This document shows, in pieces, positions 8,401 through 16,491 of a DNA stretch of 34,584 nt. Below the pieces are notes generated by a model. It worked only from the letters and a program-made list of their open reading frames with translations, had not been told where the DNA came from and did not search any database. Position numbers and translations under genes: made by a program. This DNA comes from an uncultured Clostridia bacterium (GTDB lineage: Bacteria > Bacillota > Clostridia > UMGS1883). The stretch covers positions 1-34,584 of the forward strand of contig CANRER010000001.1 of assembly GCA_947629615.1 (NCBI GenBank), given 5' to 3'. Within the stretch, counting starts at the first letter, position 1. Each line of letters opens with the position of its first letter.

Positions 8401-8425
8401 CCGGAAGCGCAGCGGTCTTGACCTA

Positions 8426-8836
8426 TTATTGCGGACTGTTAAACCTCATGCCCTCCAATTCGCTGTTAAATTCCTTTGTCACCTCAAGTATCGCCTTATC
8501 CCCGTCGGCGGTAATTTTGTAATCCTTCAGCACGGGGAATTTTTCGCCCTTGAACTTCAGGGCCATTTCTTCCGCCTCCCGTTCGGACGCCAGTTCAAAC
8601 GTTTCAACGGTTTTGAGCAGCTTTGCCATAGTATCGTTCCTTTCCAAGCCCAGCAAATAGTCTGCGGTCACTCCGAAATATACGGCGAGCTGAGGCAGCA
8701 TCGACAAATCGGGGGCGTTTACCCCGTTTTCCCAACGGGAAACCGTTTGCACAGACACCCGCAGCGCTTCCGCAAGCTCCTCCTGCGTAACGCCCCTTTT
8801 CCGTCTGAGTTCCTTTATTATTCTCCCAATATCCAT
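8426..8836 (-). CDS. XRE-family helix-turn-helix transcriptional regulator
   Basis: A 136-residue regulator with an N-terminal Cro/C1-type helix-turn-helix (IGRIIKELRRKRGVTQEELA, then VSVQTVSRWENGVNAPD, residues about 3-58) and the usual DYLLG end of the DNA-binding domain. The remaining 70 residues contain a short helical segment and a small C-terminal domain of no recognised family. The start at 8836 has GGGAGG upstream at good spacing; the longer frame starting at 8920 would include the promoter. It stands alone between two terminator-like regions. Targets are unknown; autoregulation through the palindrome at 8914-8929 is a reasonable guess. Confidence 0.88.
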   Translation of the reverse strand: MDIGRIIKELRRKRGVTQEELAEALRVSVQTVSRWENGVNAPDLSMLPQLAVYFGVTADYLLGLERNDTMAKLLKTVETFELASEREAEEMALKFKGEKFPVLKDYKITADGDKAILEVTKEFNSELEGMRFNSPQ

Positions 8837-8863
8837 AAGCGACCTCCCGAGCTTTATAACCGT

Positions 8864-8892
8864 ATTATAGCAAAGCGCGGCCGCAAAAAACA
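8864..8892 (-). promoter_or_regulatory. Promoter of the XRE regulator gene
   Basis: A perfect -10 TATAAT (8864-8869, minus strand) lies 28 bases before the start codon. The -35 at 17-base spacing (TGTTTT, 8887-8892) is poor, which fits a promoter that is weak or activator-dependent. Confidence 0.55.
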
Positions 8893-8913
8893 GCGCGCAA
8901 AACGACAGTGCGC

Positions 8914-8929
8914 TTAACACATTTGTTAA
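8914..8929. promoter_or_regulatory. Palindrome upstream of the XRE promoter (possible operator)
   Basis: TTAACA-CATT-TGTTAA is a perfect 6-base inverted repeat with a 4-base spacer, centred about 29 bases upstream of the -35 of the XRE gene. Its size and symmetry suit a dimeric helix-turn-helix protein. Binding is not shown by the sequence. Confidence 0.4.
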
Positions 8930-8930
8930 T

Positions 8931-8985
8931 AAACGCCCGTCTTCGGCGCGGCTGACAAGCTCAACCGCCGAAAGCGGGCGTTTTT
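8931..8985 (-). terminator. Long-stem terminator, probably bidirectional
   Basis: AAACGCCCG (8931-8939) pairs perfectly with CGGGCGTTT (8975-8983), continued by CTTCGGCG with CGCCGAAAG with small bulges. T-rich bases lie on both sides (TTTATT on minus, TTTTT on plus). It lies downstream of the acidic-tail membrane protein gene. Confidence 0.7.
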
Positions 8986-9044
8986 GTTCGATATTTCAGA
9001 TTTATCCGCCTGCGCCGCGCGTTACGCGGCCTTACGCGCGGGTC

Positions 9045-9575
9045 TTATTCCTTGTCATCCTCATCGTCGTCGTAGTCGTAATCCTCGTCGTCCTCGTCGT
9101 CATAATCGTCGTCGTCCTCATCGTCGTCGCTTCTGCCCTTTGTCAGAGCGCCGATAGCGACAAACAACGCGCTGACGAGCACCACAACAATTATAAGAAT
9201 GATTATCAGCTTGCCGAACCAACCGCCGGATTTACCCTCGGGCTCCTCGGCGTCGGCCGCGTCGGTATCGTTATCCTCGGCCCCGTCCTCGTCCAAAACC
9301 TCGGCGGCGGGGGCGCCAGCCTCGTCGAGAAGCCTTTGCTTTTCGGCTATTTCACTCTCGAACGCGGCGATTTTTTCGTCGTACATGCTCTGTATTCTGG
9401 CGAGCTCCTCGGTGGTGCGCTGAAGATCCTTCGTAACGCTCTTCACCCGTCCGCTCTGTATAGCCGCGCCCACAATACCGCCTATCAGCAGCAGGGCGGC
9501 GGCAAGTATGGCCACCAGCGTGGTTTTTTGCTGCTTCTTGCTTCCGCGCCCGGCCCTCGTGTTTCTCTCGTCCAT
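9045..9575 (-). CDS. Two-helix membrane protein with coiled coil and poly-acidic C-terminal tail
   Basis: A 176-residue protein of no recognised family. It has a short basic N-terminus, transmembrane helix 1 (about 19-39), a probable coiled coil (about 45-86, ending ESEIAEKQRLLDEAG), an acidic linker (92-114), transmembrane helix 2 (121-144) and a tail (149-176) made almost wholly of Asp and Glu with Tyr at intervals. The Lys/Arg-rich N-terminus suggests both ends are cytoplasmic and the coiled coil is outside. The acidic tail could bind divalent cations or basic partners; this is inference. ATG 9575 was chosen over 9599 because GGAGGG lies 8 bases upstream. It is a single gene with its own strong promoter and terminator. 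Confidence 0.8.
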   Translation of the reverse strand: MDERNTRAGRGSKKQQKTTLVAILAAALLLIGGIVGAAIQSGRVKSVTKDLQRTTEELARIQSMYDEKIAAFESEIAEKQRLLDEAGAPAAEVLDEDGAEDNDTDAADAEEPEGKSGGWFGKLIIILIIVVVLVSALFVAIGALTKGRSDDDEDDDDYDDEDDEDYDYDDDEDDKE

Positions 9576-9604
9576 GTTAAGTCCCTCCATCATTTTCAAT
9601 ACTT

Positions 9605-9620
9605 GTGATAATTATATCAC
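9605..9620. promoter_or_regulatory. Inverted repeat overlapping the -10 box
   Basis: GTGATA and TATCAC form perfect arms separated by 4 bases, wrapping the TATAAT of the promoter at 9611-9639. A repressor bound here would block polymerase. The arms are also compatible with chance overlap of an AT-rich -10. Confidence 0.4.
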
Positions 9621-9639
9621 AGTATCCGTAACTAATCAA
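9611..9639 (-). promoter_or_regulatory. Sigma-A promoter of the acidic-tail membrane protein gene
   Basis: Minus strand: -35 TTGATT (9634-9639), 17-base spacer, -10 TATAAT (9611-9616). It lies 36 bases before the ATG. Confidence 0.8.
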
Positions 9640-9717
9640 GACAATTTTCGATTTTTTTATTAAATTTTTTATGAATTTCTCGCGCGGCGCGGCTGAGAAA
9701 CCAATATCCGAACAGCC

Positions 9718-9870
9718 TTTTTTCGCAAGAAAAAAGCGTCGGAACAAAGGCAGGCTTTGCCAAGCCGCCAAAGGCGGCTACTCGCAAAAAGGAGGAGCAA
9801 AGCCTTCTTGCGAAGACTTTTTTTCGCAAGAAAAAAGCGTCGGAGCAAAGACAGGCTTTGCTCCGACGCC
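9718..9870. repeat. Duplicated terminator-like sequence downstream of tRNA-Glu
   Basis: A segment of about 40 bases at 9719-9760 recurs at 9820-9861 with two mismatches (period 101). Each copy is a run of T, then CGCAAG, A-run, GCGTCGGA(A/G)CAAAG and CAGGCTTTGC. Between the copies lie a 7-base hairpin AGCCGCC-AAA-GGCGGCT (9761-9780 region) and more fragments of the same words (GGAGCAAAG, CTTGCGAAGAC). Copy 2 forms the tRNA terminator; copy 1 is a decayed version. With the promoter at 9611-9639, this accounts for the 296-base gap between the membrane-protein gene and the tRNA; the reading frames across it are repeat-generated and are not called as genes. Confidence 0.75.
9831..9869 (-). terminator. 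Intrinsic terminator of tRNA-Glu
   Basis: On the minus strand, a perfect 14-base stem (GCGTCGGAGCAAAG with its complement CTTTGCTCCGACGC, 9837-9850 and 9856-9869) with a 5-base loop is followed by TTTTTTCTTGCG. It begins 3 bases beyond the tRNA 3' end. Confidence 0.92.
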
Positions 9871-9871
9871 G

Positions 9872-9947
9872 TGGTGACCCCACGGGGAATCGAACCCCGG
9901 TCTTCGCCGTGAGAGGGCGACGTCCTAGGCCGCTAGACTATGGGGCC
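9872..9947 (-). tRNA. tRNA-Glu (anticodon CTC), CCA encoded
   Basis: A 76-base cloverleaf on the minus strand. The acceptor stem GGCCCCA pairs with TGGGGTC (one G-T pair), followed by discriminator A and an encoded CCA. The anticodon stem TCGCC/GGCGA holds the loop CTCTCAC, giving anticodon CTC, which reads GAG (Glu). The T arm CCGGG-GTTCGAT-TCCCCG shows the GTTCGA signature. GAG is a common Glu codon in these GC-rich genes. It is transcribed alone from its own promoter into its own terminator. Confidence 0.97.
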
Positions 9948-9966
9948 ACGGCTTAACTGCTTGTCT

Positions 9967-9995
9967 ATTATAGCACAGCGCTGCCCCTTTGTCAA
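9967..9995 (-). promoter_or_regulatory. Consensus sigma-A promoter of tRNA-Glu
   Basis: Minus strand TTGACA (9990-9995), 17-base spacer, TATAAT (9967-9972): a perfect match at both hexamers, 20 bases from the tRNA 5' end. It begins only 8 bases beyond the stop codon of the upstream enzyme gene. Confidence 0.95.
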
Positions 9996-10003
9996 GCATT
10001 TTT

Positions 10004-11218
10004 TCAAAAATTTTTCACCGGCAAAAGCAGCCTCTCCTCGCCGAGGCCCCTGCTCTCAAGCGCTTCGAGCGCGAGGGCGAGCATATCGTTTTTATAGGCC
10101 TCAACCTCGGACGCGGGCGCGACGGAGCCAAGCCCCGCGCCCTCGCACACAAGGCCGCGCAGCTCGGAGTTCTTGGCCGTAATCTCGTTTTCTCTGAAAA
10201 ATCTATCCGTCCTTTCGGCGGCGGCGTCCATAGCGCAGAGAATGCCCAGATTGAACGCCGGCGGCGCAAAGGCGCGGTCGAAGGGCTGGGCGCAGTCGCC
10301 GCGCACCTCGAGGGTGCCTCGAGCCGTCAGCTCAACCGACTTGAAGGAAAGATAACACTCGATGTCGCGCTCCTCGGCCCCATAGCTCGGGTCGGAAAAA
10401 TAGTCGGCAATCGTCACGGGGGCAAAGGTTTCGTATCGGCCGCCGCGAATACGGTTGAACAGCCCCTTTTGAAGGAAGAAGTCCACAAGCTCGTCAACGC
10501 TCGCGAACGCGCCGTCCACCTTGCCGGTGATGTTCGGGCAGCCGCCGAAGGCGCTTTTTTCCCACAGAAAATCGCGGTACAGCACATAGCCGAGGCCGTC
10601 CCAGTCGGGCGAGTTGGCAAAGAGCAGCGCCCTCAGGAAGTCCAGCCGTGCAAAGAGGGTGTAGGCACGCGGAGCGTCGGCAAGGCTTACGTCCAAATGC
10701 GTCTGCACCGAGGACAGATAAGCCGGGAAATCGGGGAAATTGTGGCGGGCGGGAGCCTCGTGCAGGAATTTAGCCACCATATTATAGGTGGAAAACGGCA
10801 CATGGTGTTCGCTTATGCGCTTTTTGTTGGGGTTTGTGCCACAGCCTATAAGCGTCATGCCGCCCTTTTGAAGGTAGCCCTGCACAAGGCCGAGGTATTC
10901 GCGGAAACGGGCGTCGAGCTCGGTCAGGCCGGCGGCGTGGTTGAGCGAAAACTCAAAATTATTGTAGGAATTGTCGAAGCTGAGGCAGTCGCCGAAGCTG
11001 TTTTCCATAAAAAGCGGTTCGCCGCCGACGCCGCGCAGCGCGCAGCTCCAGCCGAGGCCGCCCAGATAGTCCGTTATCGCGGCGGCATAGGGCTCGTCAA
11101 TCTCGCCGCCGTCAAGGCTGACAAGCGGGAACTCCAGCTCAACGCCGACCCTGCCGGCGGTTTTTTTGCCCTCGAAAGGGCGGAAAAATCGATTGTAGAC
11201 AATTTCTCGAGCGTTCAT
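10004..11218 (-). CDS. Glutamate-cysteine ligase family enzyme (GCS2-type fold)
   Basis: A 404-residue enzyme resembling ATP-dependent glutamate-cysteine ligases of the GCS2 superfamily. The signature VGVELEFPLVS (residues 24-34) carries the metal/nucleotide-binding glutamates; the substrate-site segment FGDCLSFDNSYNNFEFS and the motif SSVQTHLDVS (about 168-177) follow. The family joins the gamma-carboxyl of glutamate to cysteine or a related amine, usually as the first step of low-molecular-weight thiol synthesis. The substrate is not proved by sequence. No glutathione synthetase or bifunctional domain is adjacent, so the product may be gamma-glutamylcysteine itself. ATG 11218 has AAAGGAA upstream. 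It follows the heparinase-like gene by 78 bases. Confidence 0.8.
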   Translation of the reverse strand: MNAREIVYNRFFRPFEGKKTAGRVGVELEFPLVSLDGGEIDEPYAAAITDYLGGLGWSCALRGVGGEPLFMENSFGDCLSFDNSYNNFEFSLNHAAGLTELDARFREYLGLVQGYLQKGGMTLIGCGTNPNKKRISEHHVPFSTYNMVAKFLHEAPARHNFPDFPAYLSSVQTHLDVSLADAPRAYTLFARLDFLRALLFANSPDWDGLGYVLYRDFLWEKSAFGGCPNITGKVDGAFASVDELVDFFLQKGLFNRIRGGRYETFAPVTIADYFSDPSYGAEERDIECYLSFKSVELTARGTLEVRGDCAQPFDRAFAPPAFNLGILCAMDAAAERTDRFFRENEITAKNSELRGLVCEGAGLGSVAPASEVEAYKNDMLALALEALESRGLGEERLLLPVKNF

Positions 11219-11263
11219 AATGCTTTCCTTTCATGCTGTCGTTCCGCCGTTTTGCGCCAACGA

Positions 11264-11283
11264 GGGCCGCCCGAAGGCAGCCC
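11264..11283 (-). terminator. UUCG-capped hairpin between heparinase-like and ligase genes
   Basis: On the minus strand GGGCTGCC-TTCG-GGCGGCCC forms an 8-pair stem (one G-U) closed by a stable UUCG loop. No T-run follows, so it may be a processing or attenuation element rather than a full terminator. Confidence 0.4.
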
Positions 11284-11296
11284 CCGCGAAAATATT

Positions 11297-14200
11297 TCAG
11301 ATTACCTCTACGAAGTCGATTTCGCCGTCGAAGCCGCCTATCTCCTCCACGACCTCGTCGTCAAAAACGAACTCTATTTCTTCAAGGAACACGGCGTCAA
11401 CCTCGGCTGTGGAAAGACCGGCAATCGTAACGGTCTTTCCGTCCTCGGACACAACCGCGTCGGTCTTAACCGCGCCGTCCTCGCTTGTTGCGTAGCCGCT
11501 TATCTTGCCGAATTTGAGGCCCGCCTCGTAAACCTTATCCTTAAGGGTTATCGCGCCGTCGGCATAGGTCATCAGCATATCGCCCTCCTTGGTCAGCTTA
11601 TAGCCGTCGCCGTCCTTGATGAGGTATATGCCGCCGTTATTAAGCACCTCGACCGCCTTTGCGAGCTGGTCCTTATTGATGAGGGTATCGGGGTTTTTCT
11701 CCACAAAGCCCGCGACAGCCTCTGCTACAAGGCCGTATACGCCGACAGGCTCGGACGCGGGGCCCGTTACCGTGCCGACCTTGCCGACGGCCCTGTAGAG
11801 CGCGTTGGTATCGGCCGTGGAGAAGGCCGCCCCGACGCTGCCCTCGCCGATTTCGGCGGCGAAGGTTTCGCTCGCGCCGGACTTGAATACCTCTATGCCG
11901 TCGCCGTTAAACAGGAAATCTATTGTGAAGCTCTTTTCCGCTTCGCTCCAGCCAAGCTCCGCCGTGGGCGCGGTCACAAGAGCCTTTACCTCGTCGGCGG
12001 TAAGCGCGCGGTCGTAAATCTTAAATTCGTCGATAAGCCCGTTGTAATACTCGCCGCTATTGCCCCAGTTGGCCCTGCCTATCTGGAATATGGGGCTTTC
12101 GCCCAGCACATCGGTCATGGCGTTCTTCGCCGTCGCGGAGGTCTTCGGCGCGCCGTCGATATAAAGCTCGGTCTTATCCTTGGAAACCACCAGAGTGACG
12201 AGCTTCCATACGTTCGGGGTAAGCCCGGAAGCGGTGATGTTATCCGAGCCGTCGCGGCTGCCGGAGCAGTTATAACGCTCGACCGTAATTGTCGACGCGA
12301 GGTCGAGCATACCGAGGTAATGCTCGCTTTGATATTTCTGCTCCTCGGCGTTTTGCGCCGCGAAGAACGGCCAGTTTTTATCCGTGGCGTTTGTCTTGTT
12401 ATAGAAGCTTATCGTGAACTCCTCAACGTTCGCGAGAAGCGAGCTTCCGTCCTCGGCCATTACGGCGTTGAGCCAGCCGTCGCCGCCAAGCGACAGAGCC
12501 TTGCCGTGGTCGCTGTCGACAAGAGATACCGCGCCGTTTGCCTCGGCCTTGCCAAGCCCGCCGACGAAGCCGGTTTCATTGTCGTCAAAGCTGAGGTCGA
12601 GCAGAAGTCCGTCGTAATCCTCTTCGTCATAGCGGAGCATAACGGCGGTATTCTTTTCGGCCGTACCCTTAAGCGCGTCGGACAAATCGGCGTTATAAAC
12701 GCGTTTTTTCATGCCGCCGTAAAGAGGCTTATCTATAACATAGGAGGAAGCGTCATACTCGCCGCCGAGCTTTACCTCGAACGTCTTGGGCGAAAGAATT
12801 TCCGCGCCGTCGGCGTTTACATAGCATACCTTAATTTCCGCGTAGGGGGTATAAACGGCCTTAAGGTCGTATGTGCCGCCCTCGCTTATCATGGCTCCCA
12901 AATTGGATTTCGTCTTATTAAGGCGGTAAACAACATTGTCCTTCTCAATTTTTTCGGGGGCGTTATACGTATAGAGCTTGCCAAGCTCTATGCCCTCGGT
13001 AACGGTGACGGGGTCTTTTATTGCCGCGCCGCTCTCGTCCTCAAATTTAACCGTAACGGTCGGTTCCTTCTCTTCGCCATTGACAGTCCTTACCGTCAGC
13101 TCAACGGTGGGGCCGCTGTATTCGCCGTGGTTTATGGAAGCGAACTTTCTGCTGCCATCGGCGCTGAGCATAGCGAGGGTGAACTTCGGATCTCCGCCGT
13201 TAGCGAGGTATTCGTTGAGCTGGCTGGTAAAGTTGATTTTAAGAACCTGCCCCTCGCCCGAAACGGAATTGCCGCTGCCCGCAAAATGGTACGGATAGCC
13301 CGTATAGGTTCCCCCATTAGCCGTATGAGCAGGCATTTTGGAGCTGTCCTCAACGAAATTGAGGGTATTTCTATCCCAATCGCCAAACGGCAGGAAATAG
13401 AAGTGCAGGTCGCCCGCCTTGCCCTTGTCGCCATCATTTTCGGCTACCATCGTCAGCTTGACGACAGCGTTGCGTATTTCGGCGTCCTTATAATCTGTCA
13501 GGTCAAAGCCCATATAGGCGTTGCGGTTCTGCCAACCGCACCCGGCCTGAATAATATCCGTTTTCGTCGCGCCTTCGTTGCCAGCGGAGGCAGAGGCCGC
13601 AAAGCCGTCCTTCGCAGCCACAACAGGCGTTGTCTCAGTTTTTATAACTTTGCTTACGCCAACTGCAAGAATACTGCCGTCCGCGCCGTCCGCCTTTTCA
13701 ACAGGCTCGCCGTTTAAGGTCACGTTCGTCACGCCGGCAGCCTTGATGACGACCGCGTTGGCGGCCGTCGAGGCGGCAAGGTTGCTGCCGGTTATATTAA
13801 GAGTATCGCCGTCCCGTTCAATATAAATATCGCTTATTTGAAGCGGGCTGTTTATCTCAATATCGCCGCCTGCAAGCGTTTTGCCGTTCACAAGGGCAAC
13901 TGCTGCATCGCTCACGTAAGCCATTTTGGCGTCGGTGGTATATCCGCCGAAGGAGCCGTCCGACGCGTCGGTATTTTTAACATAAAGGGTAGCAGAATCG
14001 CCGTTCACGTTGTAGCTGACGGCTGCGCTGTCGTTGCTCTCAACAATATCCTCCGCGGTAACGTCGGCGGATTCACCCGGCTTCACAGGGTACAGCACGG
14101 TGCCGAACTTAACGGTCTTGCCGGTCTTGGAGAAGGAGGCGTACCGGCTCTTGGCCACAAGGCCGTAGTCGGCGCTGAAATAACCATCCCGCACGGCGGC

Positions 14201-16474
14201 GGAGTCGGTTCCGGCGACAACAACGTTGGCCTTGTCAAGGAAGGCGGTCGTTACGTTATTTCCGTCGGCTTCCGCGTTGCTCGAAGGCATAAAGTGCCAG
14301 TTCTGGTTATATTTCTGGTTTTCGTTATTGCCCTCCACATAGTCGGTCACAACGGCAAAGCCGCCGTTTTTAAGGAACAGCACGTTTCTGGTATGCTCCG
14401 TATTGGGATAGCCGTGCTGCCCCGATGTGGCGAAGCTGAAGGCGTCGTTGTCGGCCCATTCGCTGAATTTTTCCGCGCTGGCGGCATGAGCGCCCATGTT
14501 GACGGCCTCGGCCTCAACGGTATTGTGCGCGCTGGCATAGCGCAGCTCCTTATAAATGTTGTTATTCGGATTGTCGTAGCCGTAACGGCCGCTGTCCACA
14601 AGCAGAGGCTGGCCGTAGGCATACATAAGCACCTGATTGGAATCGGGGTGATAGTGGCCGTCGCTGGGGTTGTTCACGAAGGACACATAAACCGTATCGT
14701 CGGGCTTCCAGCTCGTGCGCATATAGGCGGAGTTAGCGTCGTCGTAGAGGACGGATTTTTCCTCGTCAAAGTCGGCGTCGCCGCTGACATAGGCGTTGAG
14801 CACCGGGTCGTTCAGGTACTCGGCAACGAGCTTAAACTCGGGCATTTTGTCGCGGTAGTTGGAGTCGCCCACGTTGGAATCCCAGCCGTCGGGGAAGAAG
14901 CTCTGAGCGGCGTTCCTCGCGGCGTAGGCAAGCTTGGTCTTGAAGCTTGCGCTCATGGGATTGCCGGACTTTTCGGCCGCGATAAGGCAGTCGCCGTAAA
15001 GCTTTACGCACCACTCGGCGTAGGAGGGGCCGGCCTCCTTAAAGCTCATATCGTCGTTGAAAAGGAAGTCCATTGTATATTCCACGTTACTCTCTACCTT
15101 TTCGCGGAAAGCGTCGTGGTCGTTAAACTCGGGCAGGAACTCGACAGCCTTGAAGAAACCGGCGTTGGCGACTATCTTCCAGTTACTCCACCAAACGTCG
15201 TCCTTTGTTATGTCGAGGCCGTTCAGATAATTGCAGTCGCCCCACATGAACGAAAGAATGTTGACAAATTCGTCGAGCTTGTTATCGAACACATCCGTGC
15301 CGAGGAAAGCGTCGACTATGTCCACCCAACGGTTCAGACGCTCGCCCGTTTCAAGCGTGCGGGGCCAGCCGTAGTTCATCTGATTGGCAAAGGCGTTCAT
15401 CAGGTCGACAAGCTTCGGGCCGAAGCTCGCGCCGGGGTACTGCACGTGATACGGGTGCGCCGCGTCATAGGCATCGGCGTCGGCAAGGTAGGACAAATAC
15501 TCATAAGCCATAGGCTTGCCGAACCAAAAGCGGGCCGTAACGTTGTGATACTCGCTGTCGGCGTTGGGAGCCGAGGCATTCCAAATGGGGTTATCGATAT
15601 TTTCGTAAGAGAATATGTTTCCCCTTATCGCGCTCCACGTCAGCTTGGTTTCGTCCCACGTCGTATCGCCGATATTGATTACCAGCACGTCCTTGGAGCC
15701 GGTGTCGCAGTCCTCGGCATAAGCCGCGTTGACGACAAGCTCGGCCTTGGTTATATTCTTCCCCGCGACCTTATCCAGCGGGAAATTGACGTAGGTACGG
15801 CGGGTGTTGCCGCCCGTGGAATTGTTGCCGTTATCGGCGTCCTCCTTAACATAAAGGTCGGTTACGGGGCCGTTGTTGGCGGTGGTGCTTTGCGAGCTGA
15901 TAAAGGTGTCGTTATCGGCGGGGATTGTTTCGCTGCCGCCGTCATACGTCACAACAAGCTTCGGGCCAACGTCGCCCTCGGCCTCCTTGGACTTAACTAT
16001 TACGGGGTACTGCTGCTTGCTGCCCGCCATGAGCATGAACGAAACGGCCCCGTTATTGAGCTCGCTCTTAACGCGGTCGGTAACGTCCACGTTGTAATCG
16101 GTATATGTCTTATCCGTTACGGTAAACTCGGCCTGCCACATATCAAATTCGTACGGGCCGGTGAGTATATTCCTCATGGGCAGCACGGCCATGCCGTAGT
16201 TTTCGTCGGCCTCGGTAACGCCGCTGCCGGTTATCTCGTTTTTCTTGTGACGCTCCTTGAAATACTCGAGCAGCGCCTTTTTGGCCGCAGTGTAATCCCC
16301 GCTATCCACGGCGGACTTAACGCCCGCGAGGCCGGGGAAGGCGGAATAATTCAGTTTAGCGAAGAAATCCGCTTCTTTCATGGACGCCGCCTCCGTAGTG
16401 ACGGTGAACGCGCCGAAAAGCGAGCACACCATGGTCATCGCCACAAAAAGCGACAACAGCCTTCTTTTTTTCAT
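11297..16474 (-). CDS. Very large secreted heparinase II/III-like polysaccharide lyase, multidomain
   Basis: A 1725-residue secreted protein (signal peptide about 1-30, ending TTEAAS). Residues about 110-285 contain DNRLRE/CBM96-like beta-sandwich sequence inserted near the start. An alpha/alpha-toroid region (about 300-545; SYAEWCVKLYGD near 485) and a heparinase II/III C-terminal beta-sandwich (about 575-790; GHYHPDSNQ near 607 and SAHNTVE near 649) form the likely catalytic unit. Then come a second DNRLRE-like domain (955-1130), MucBP-like modules (1140-1290), a LamG domain (1288-1495) and an unrecognised C-terminus ending in an acidic stretch. Related enzymes cleave uronic-acid polysaccharides by beta-elimination; the substrate cannot be read here. 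No LPXTG, SLH or dockerin motif is visible. It follows the nucleotidyltransferase gene by 17 bases with GGGAGGT before ATG. Confidence 0.85.
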   Translation of the reverse strand: MKKRRLLSLFVAMTMVCSLFGAFTVTTEAASMKEADFFAKLNYSAFPGLAGVKSAVDSGDYTAAKKALLEYFKERHKKNEITGSGVTEADENYGMAVLPMRNILTGPYEFDMWQAEFTVTDKTYTDYNVDVTDRVKSELNNGAVSFMLMAGSKQQYPVIVKSKEAEGDVGPKLVVTYDGGSETIPADNDTFISSQSTTANNGPVTDLYVKEDADNGNNSTGGNTRRTYVNFPLDKVAGKNITKAELVVNAAYAEDCDTGSKDVLVINIGDTTWDETKLTWSAIRGNIFSYENIDNPIWNASAPNADSEYHNVTARFWFGKPMAYEYLSYLADADAYDAAHPYHVQYPGASFGPKLVDLMNAFANQMNYGWPRTLETGERLNRWVDIVDAFLGTDVFDNKLDEFVNILSFMWGDCNYLNGLDITKDDVWWSNWKIVANAGFFKAVEFLPEFNDHDAFREKVESNVEYTMDFLFNDDMSFKEAGPSYAEWCVKLYGDCLIAAEKSGNPMSASFKTKLAYAARNAAQSFFPDGWDSNVGDSNYRDKMPEFKLVAEYLNDPVLNAYVSGDADFDEEKSVLYDDANSAYMRTSWKPDDTVYVSFVNNPSDGHYHPDSNQVLMYAYGQPLLVDSGRYGYDNPNNNIYKELRYASAHNTVEAEAVNMGAHAASAEKFSEWADNDAFSFATSGQHGYPNTEHTRNVLFLKNGGFAVVTDYVEGNNENQKYNQNWHFMPSSNAEADGNNVTTAFLDKANVVVAGTDSAAVRDGYFSADYGLVAKSRYASFSKTGKTVKFGTVLYPVKPGESADVTAEDIVESNDSAAVSYNVNGDSATLYVKNTDASDGSFGGYTTDAKMAYVSDAAVALVNGKTLAGGDIEINSPLQISDIYIERDGDTLNITGSNLAASTAANAVVIKAAGVTNVTLNGEPVEKADGADGSILAVGVSKVIKTETTPVVAAKDGFAASASAGNEGATKTDIIQAGCGWQNRNAYMGFDLTDYKDAEIRNAVVKLTMVAENDGDKGKAGDLHFYFLPFGDWDRNTLNFVEDSSKMPAHTANGGTYTGYPYHFAGSGNSVSGEGQVLKINFTSQLNEYLANGGDPKFTLAMLSADGSRKFASINHGEYSGPTVELTVRTVNGEEKEPTVTVKFEDESGAAIKDPVTVTEGIELGKLYTYNAPEKIEKDNVVYRLNKTKSNLGAMISEGGTYDLKAVYTPYAEIKVCYVNADGAEILSPKTFEVKLGGEYDASSYVIDKPLYGGMKKRVYNADLSDALKGTAEKNTAVMLRYDEEDYDGLLLDLSFDDNETGFVGGLGKAEANGAVSLVDSDHGKALSLGGDGWLNAVMAEDGSSLLANVEEFTISFYNKTNATDKNWPFFAAQNAEEQKYQSEHYLGMLDLASTITVERYNCSGSRDGSDNITASGLTPNVWKLVTLVVSKDKTELYIDGAPKTSATAKNAMTDVLGESPIFQIGRANWGNSGEYYNGLIDEFKIYDRALTADEVKALVTAPTAELGWSEAEKSFTIDFLFNGDGIEVFKSGASETFAAEIGEGSVGAAFSTADTNALYRAVGKVGTVTGPASEPVGVYGLVAEAVAGFVEKNPDTLINKDQLAKAVEVLNNGGIYLIKDGDGYKLTKEGDMLMTYADGAITLKDKVYEAGLKFGKISGYATSEDGAVKTDAVVSEDGKTVTIAGLSTAEVDAVFLEEIEFVFDDEVVEEIGGFDGEIDFVEVI

Positions 16475-16491
16475 TTTCCATTACCTCCCTG

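Noticed and set aside
9632..9883. Small frames on both strands in the repeat region next to tRNA-Glu
   Set aside because: Their peptides only repeat the duplicated terminator sequence and overlap a promoter and the tRNA; no ribosome site.
9872..9947. An integration (att) site at the tRNA-Glu 3' end
   Set aside because: No integrase gene and no repeated copy of the tRNA end was seen in the window; the neighbouring repeat does not include tRNA sequence.
9989..13717. A 1242-codon open frame on the plus strand opposite the ligase and heparinase-like genes
   Set aside because: It spans two real genes and their gap on the other strand, has no ribosome site or recognisable domain, and reflects the strong GC-rich codon bias that removes antisense stops.
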